The notes beneath the pieces are model-generated. The model did not search any database and was not told the origin of the DNA. It saw only the letters and a program-made list of their open reading frames with translations. Of a stretch of DNA of 9,074 bases, positions 5,252 through 9,074 are shown piece after piece. Each line of letters begins with the position of its first letter. The stretch's first letter is position 1. The stretch comes from Polynucleobacter sp. UBA962 (lineage in GTDB: Bacteria; Pseudomonadota; Gammaproteobacteria; Burkholderiales; Burkholderiaceae). Location of the stretch: NCBI GenBank assembly GCA_002292975.1, contig DBCI01000038.1, positions 1-9,074 of the forward strand, written 5' to 3'. The position numbers and the translations under genes are program-made.

Positions 5252-5265
5252 GGAGCTAAAAAGCC

Positions 5266-8200
5266 ATGGCCGTGTCCCAGAAATCGAAAAAAATTGCAAT
5301 ACCAATCCGTTTGGTATTAGTGACGATGGATACGCACTTAAACAGTGCCGCTAGACGTGCGCAATTTCAGCTCCAACGCGCAATACCTGGCCTATCCCTC
5401 CAAATTCATGCGGCCAGCGAGTTCGCTGGTAATCCAGAGTTAACCCAAAAAGCGCTCGATGACATTGCGGCCGGCGATATTGTCTTAGCTACCATGCTCT
5501 TCATGGAAGATCACTACCTTCCTGTCTTTGAGGCTCTCAAAGCAAAACGGGATCACTGTGACGCCATGGTCTGTGCGATGTCTGCTGGTGATGTGGTCAA
5601 ACTAACGAAGATTGGTAAGCTCGATATGAGCAAGCCCGCAAGTGGCCCGATGGCGATCCTCAAAAAATTACGTCCTAAGGCCAAAACAGAAGGTGAGAAA
5701 CAAACAAGTTCTGGCGCTAAACAAATGAAGGTCTTGCGCTTAATTCCACAAATCTTGCGTTGGGTACCTGGAACCGCACAAGACGTCCGAGTATATTTTT
5801 TAACTCTGCAATATTGGTTAGGTGGCTCCGAAGAAAACATCTTTAATCTGTTTAGCTATCTGATTAATCGGTATGCTGCCGGTCCTCGTGAAGAACTGCG
5901 TGGTTTAGCGAAGCCCACCGATCCAGTGGAGTATCCCGATCTGGGTGTTTATCACCCCCGTATGAAAAACCGCCTCAGCGAAAAACTCTCTGATCTACCC
6001 AAAGTAATCCCAGACGCCAAGCGCCGTGGTCGGGTTGGTCTACTATTACTTCGCTCCTATTTAGTATCAGGTAATAGCGGTCACTACGATCCAGTGATTG
6101 CAGCACTTGAGGCACAGGGCCTTCAAGTGGTTCCAGCATTTGCAGCCGGCTTAGACTCGCGTCCTGCAATCGATACCTATTTCATGAAAAATGATCAGAT
6201 CACCGTAGATGCAGTGATCTCTCTTACCGGTTTCTCCTTGGTTGGTGGCCCCGCATACAACGATGCGAAGGCAGCCGAAGAGGTGCTTGCTAAACTCGAC
6301 GTGCCCTATATCGCTGCTCACCCCGTGGAGTTTCAAACACTGCCGCAGTGGGGTGGATCTGAGCGAGGCCTAATGCCTGTTGAGAGCACCATCATGGTAG
6401 CCATTCCTGAACTGGATGGCGCAACGCAGCCAATGGTGTATGGTGGGCGGCCCGGCGCCGCTGGAACCACCTGTACTGGTTGTCATCAACGCTGTACCTT
6501 TACCGAAGAACATAATCCACAAGATATGTTTACCTGTGTAGAACGAACTGCCATGCTCGCAGCACGTACTGCCAAACTCGTTGATCTCCGTAAGTCGGAT
6601 AAGGCTAATCGTAAGATTGGTTTAGTAATCTTTAATTTTCCACCGAATGCGGGTCATACTGGTACAGCTGCCTATCTCAACGTTTTTGAGTCCCTGCATA
6701 AAACGATGCTAGGTCTCAAGGCTGATGGTTATACCGTCACTGTTCCAGAAACTGCTGAAGCATTACGTAAAGAAATTATTGAGGGTAATGCTCAGCAATA
6801 TGGATCTGAGGCAAATGTACACACTCTTATCTCTGCCGACGATCATGTTAAGCGCGAGCCTTGGTTAAAAGAGATTGAAGCGCAATGGGGTCCAGCCCCC
6901 GGTAAACAATGGAGTAATGGCTCGGGTATCTTTATTTTGGGCAAGCAATACGGCAATGTCTTAGTGACCGTTCAGCCTGGTTTTGGTTTTGAGGGCGACC
7001 CCATGCGCCTCTTATTTGAGAAAGGTTTTGCGCCCACCCATGCGTTCTCGGCCTTCTATCGCTATATCCGTGAAGATTTTGCTGCAAACGCCGTCCTGCA
7101 CTTTGGTACGCACGGCGCGTTAGAGTTTATGCCCGGTAAGCAATCTGGAATGAGTGGCGCTTGCTGGCCTGATCGACTCATTAATGATCTCCCTAATTTT
7201 TATCTTTATGCTTCCAATAATCCATCCGAAGGTGCGCTTGCGAAGCGTCGTGCGGGTGCGACCTTAATTAGTTATCTCACACCACCCGTAACCCAAGCAG
7301 GAATCTATGCGGGCTTGATTGATCTGAAGAGCTCAGTGGAGCGTTGGCGCGCGATCACTCCCGAACAACGTGGTGATGAAGAGGATCACGATTTGGCAGT
7401 TTTGATCCAAGCCCAAGCCGCTCAAATGGATTTGTGCAAAGCGGATCCACAATGGGACTTAAAAGACGATGTGGGCTTACAACAGCAAGTAAGCAAACTG
7501 TATTCAGACATCCTAGAACTTGAATACACCCTGATTCCGAATGGGATGCACATCGTGGGTGAGACCCCAAGCGAGACCGAGCGCGTTGATTTGCTCAGCG
7601 CCATGGCGATTGGTGCCTTTAACAAAGCTCTACCCAACTCAGTGATTACCCAGTTAGTTCAGGGTAAGTCGATCCAAACGATTGTGGACAAGAACCCTGA
7701 TCTTAAGGAGTTTTCTAAAGAAGAAGTAATGCAGTCGCTAGAAAAACTACAGCACTGGAATCAACAAATTCAGCAGGAGACCGAGATTCCTGCGCTGCTC
7801 AGAGCCTTGGATGGTCGCTTTATCCGCCCCGCACCCGGTGGCGATGTGATGCGTAATCCTGAAGTATTACCATCGGGTCGCAATCTACATGGCTTTGATC
7901 CCTTCCGTATTCCTAGCGCCTTTGCGGTTAAAGATGGCGCTAAACAAGCCCAAAAGATTTTGCAAAAACATATGGATGATGGCAATCCACTCCCAGAATC
8001 AATCGCACTGGTCTTATGGGGTAGCGATAACCTCAAATCCGAAGGTGGTCAGATTGGACAAGCTTTAGCGCTCTTAGGTGCACTACCCCGCTTTGATGGC
8101 TATGGTCGTTTAGCAGGTGCCACTTTAATCCCACTAGAGGAGCTTGGTCGCCCCCGTATTGATGTGGTGATTACACTCTCGGGCATCTTCCGGGATCTCA

Positions 8201-9074
8201 TGCCTTTACAAATTAAGCTATTAGCGGAAGCTGCGTTCTTGGCTGCATCAGCTGATGAGCCTAACGAGCAAAACTTTATCCGTAAGCACGCCCTTTCTTA
8301 TATGCAAGAGCACGGTTGTGATCTAGAGACTGCATCCCTGCGTGTCTATGGCAATGCGGATGGCACCTATGGCGCCAATGTGAATCATCTGGTTGAGCAC
8401 AGTGTCTGGGATGAAGAGGATGAACTCGCCGAGACGTATATGCGACGTAAAGGTTTTGCTTATGGCAAATCGGGTAAGCCAATTTGTAATAACGCCCTTC
8501 TCAAGAGCGTACTCGCCGATGTCACCATGAGTTATCAAAATCTGGAATCCATGGAGCTAGGCGTTACTACGATTGATAATTATTTTGATACCTTAGGTGG
8601 AATTACCAAAGCGGTGAAACGCGCAAAGGGTGGACAAGAAATTCCGGTTTATATTGGTGATCAAACTCAAGGCGAAGGCGTTGTCAGAACGCTATCGGAG
8701 CAGGTATCGCTTGAAACTAGAACTCGGATGCTTAATCCTAAATGGTTTGAAGGCATGCTAAAGCACGGCTATGAGGGCGTTCGGCAGATTGAAGTGCACA
8801 TCACCAATACGATGGGCTGGTCAGCAACCACAGGGCAAGTACAGCCATGGGTATATAAACAACTCACTCAAACGTTTATTTTGGATCCTAAAATGCGTGA
8901 GCGTTTAGCGCAACTAAACCCAACTGCCTCAGCACGGATGGCAAATCGCCTCATGGAAGCATCAAACCGAAACTACTGGCAACCCGATGATGAAATGCGT
9001 GCCGCTATGAAACAGGCCAGCGATGAGCTTGAAGATCGTCTTGAGGGAGTATTTGAGACACCCGCTTTGCAGCG
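5266..9074 (+). CDS. bchH: Magnesium chelatase subunit H (BchH), 3' end cut by the window edge
   Basis: BchH is the porphyrin-binding catalytic subunit of magnesium chelatase, inserting Mg2+ into protoporphyrin IX with BchI and BchD; the product is passed to BchM. I translated 1269 codons without a stop. Residues about 14-165 are the N-terminal Mg-chelatase H domain (IRLVLVTMDTHLNSAARRAQ), and the rest is the CobN/Mg-chelatase domain. Landmarks are VLHFGTHGALEFMPGKQSGMSG near residue 616, GRNLHGFDPFRIPSAFA, GGQIGQALALLGALPRFDGYGR, RPRIDVVITLSGIFRDLMP and VYGNADGTYGANVNHLVE. Cysteines C403, C406, C410 and C424 (CX2CX3CX13C) resemble the cysteine motif reported to bind an oxygen-sensitive Fe-S cluster in Rhodobacter capsulatus BchH. 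The end, RNYWQPDDEMRAAMKQASDELEDRLEGVFE, is the family's C-terminus, so only a few codons should be missing. The start is ATG at 5266, with GGAG (5252-5255) ten bases upstream. Residues about 135-155 form a Lys/Gln-rich variable linker. Confidence 0.97.
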   Translation, partial: MAVSQKSKKIAIPIRLVLVTMDTHLNSAARRAQFQLQRAIPGLSLQIHAASEFAGNPELTQKALDDIAAGDIVLATMLFMEDHYLPVFEALKAKRDHCDAMVCAMSAGDVVKLTKIGKLDMSKPASGPMAILKKLRPKAKTEGEKQTSSGAKQMKVLRLIPQILRWVPGTAQDVRVYFLTLQYWLGGSEENIFNLFSYLINRYAAGPREELRGLAKPTDPVEYPDLGVYHPRMKNRLSEKLSDLPKVIPDAKRRGRVGLLLLRSYLVSGNSGHYDPVIAALEAQGLQVVPAFAAGLDSRPAIDTYFMKNDQITVDAVISLTGFSLVGGPAYNDAKAAEEVLAKLDVPYIAAHPVEFQTLPQWGGSERGLMPVESTIMVAIPELDGATQPMVYGGRPGAAGTTCTGCHQRCTFTEEHNPQDMFTCVERTAMLAARTAKLVDLRKSDKANRKIGLVIFNFPPNAGHTGTAAYLNVFESLHKTMLGLKADGYTVTVPETAEALRKEIIEGNAQQYGSEANVHTLISADDHVKREPWLKEIEAQWGPAPGKQWSNGSGIFILGKQYGNVLVTVQPGFGFEGDPMRLLFEKGFAPTHAFSAFYRYIREDFAANAVLHFGTHGALEFMPGKQSGMSGACWPDRLINDLPNFYLYASNNPSEGALAKRRAGATLISYLTPPVTQAGIYAGLIDLKSSVERWRAITPEQRGDEEDHDLAVLIQAQAAQMDLCKADPQWDLKDDVGLQQQVSKLYSDILELEYTLIPNGMHIVGETPSETERVDLLSAMAIGAFNKALPNSVITQLVQGKSIQTIVDKNPDLKEFSKEEVMQSLEKLQHWNQQIQQETEIPALLRALDGRFIRPAPGGDVMRNPEVLPSGRNLHGFDPFRIPSAFAVKDGAKQAQKILQKHMDDGNPLPESIALVLWGSDNLKSEGGQIGQALALLGALPRFDGYGRLAGATLIPLEELGRPRIDVVITLSGIFRDLMPLQIKLLAEAAFLAASADEPNEQNFIRKHALSYMQEHGCDLETASLRVYGNADGTYGANVNHLVEHSVWDEEDELAETYMRRKGFAYGKSGKPICNNALLKSVLADVTMSYQNLESMELGVTTIDNYFDTLGGITKAVKRAKGGQEIPVYIGDQTQGEGVVRTLSEQVSLETRTRMLNPKWFEGMLKHGYEGVRQIEVHITNTMGWSATTGQVQPWVYKQLTQTFILDPKMRERLAQLNPTASARMANRLMEASNRNYWQPDDEMRAAMKQASDELEDRLEGVFETPALQ

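Larger units (their letters stand above)
5016..5265. promoter_or_regulatory. Divergent control region between the AerR-like gene and bchH
   Basis: This 250-base noncoding region separates two divergent genes. Its bchH-proximal 110 bases carry the PpsR-like dyad, a near-consensus promoter and two copies of a 14-bp inverted repeat, listed separately. The half next to the AerR-like gene is AT-rich and holds a TATAAA on the minus strand (5116-5111) without a good -35. The only other minus-strand candidate is TTGACA (5200-5195), the mirror arm of the dyad, with a weak CATTAA (5177-5172) 17 bases on. The start of the AerR-like transcript is therefore undecided. Confidence 0.6.

Noticed and set aside
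5553..8538. Minus-strand open frames inside bchH
   Set aside because: All are antisense to continuous, strongly conserved BchH sequence; their translations look like random-frame protein.

Overview
The window is part of a bacteriochlorophyll/photosynthesis gene cluster from a purple (anoxygenic phototrophic) proteobacterium. The evidence is the magnesium chelatase subunits BchD, BchI and BchH, a cobalamin-binding AerR/PpaA-type regulator, and a PpsR/CrtJ-type operator (TGT-N12-ACA) in the bchH promoter. Moderate GC content and the protein flavour suggest a freshwater betaproteobacterium; Polynucleobacter is my best guess, but this is inference from memory and no search was run.

Layout. Bases 1-1859 (minus strand) hold bchI followed by the N-terminal half of bchD, which runs off the left edge. 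Bases 1957-3365 (plus strand) hold a small accessory operon: a PsiE-family membrane protein, a class II aldolase/adducin-like protein without the usual catalytic Glu, and a 4-oxalocrotonate tautomerase-like protein with Asp where the family enzyme has Arg39. Bases 3370-3970 (minus strand) hold a HI1419/HI1420-type (HigBA-like) toxin-antitoxin pair, with toxin first. A strong promoter there overlaps a perfect 22-bp palindrome. Bases 4041-5015 (minus strand) hold the AerR/PpaA-like B12-binding regulator. Bases 5016-5265 are a divergent control region. Bases 5266-9074 (plus strand) hold bchH, nearly complete and cut at the right edge within a few residues of the expected C-terminus.

How it works together. 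BchI (AAA+ ATPase), BchD (inactive AAA+ partner) and BchH (porphyrin-binding catalytic subunit) insert Mg2+ into protoporphyrin IX, the first committed step of bacteriochlorophyll synthesis. The bchH promoter has its -35 hexamer inside a dyad fitting the PpsR/CrtJ repressor site. The neighbouring divergent gene encodes the type of B12-dependent factor that modulates PpsR/CrtJ in other purple bacteria, so the region looks like a compact light/oxygen control node.

The most unusual points are: a toxin-antitoxin module and a metabolic mini-operon sitting between the chelatase genes; a repeated 14-bp inverted repeat (AAGGGTA-NN-CCCTT type) flanking the PpsR-like site; and active-site substitutions in the aldolase-like and tautomerase-like proteins. 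I saw no RNA genes, CRISPR arrays, insertion sequences or rho-independent terminators.
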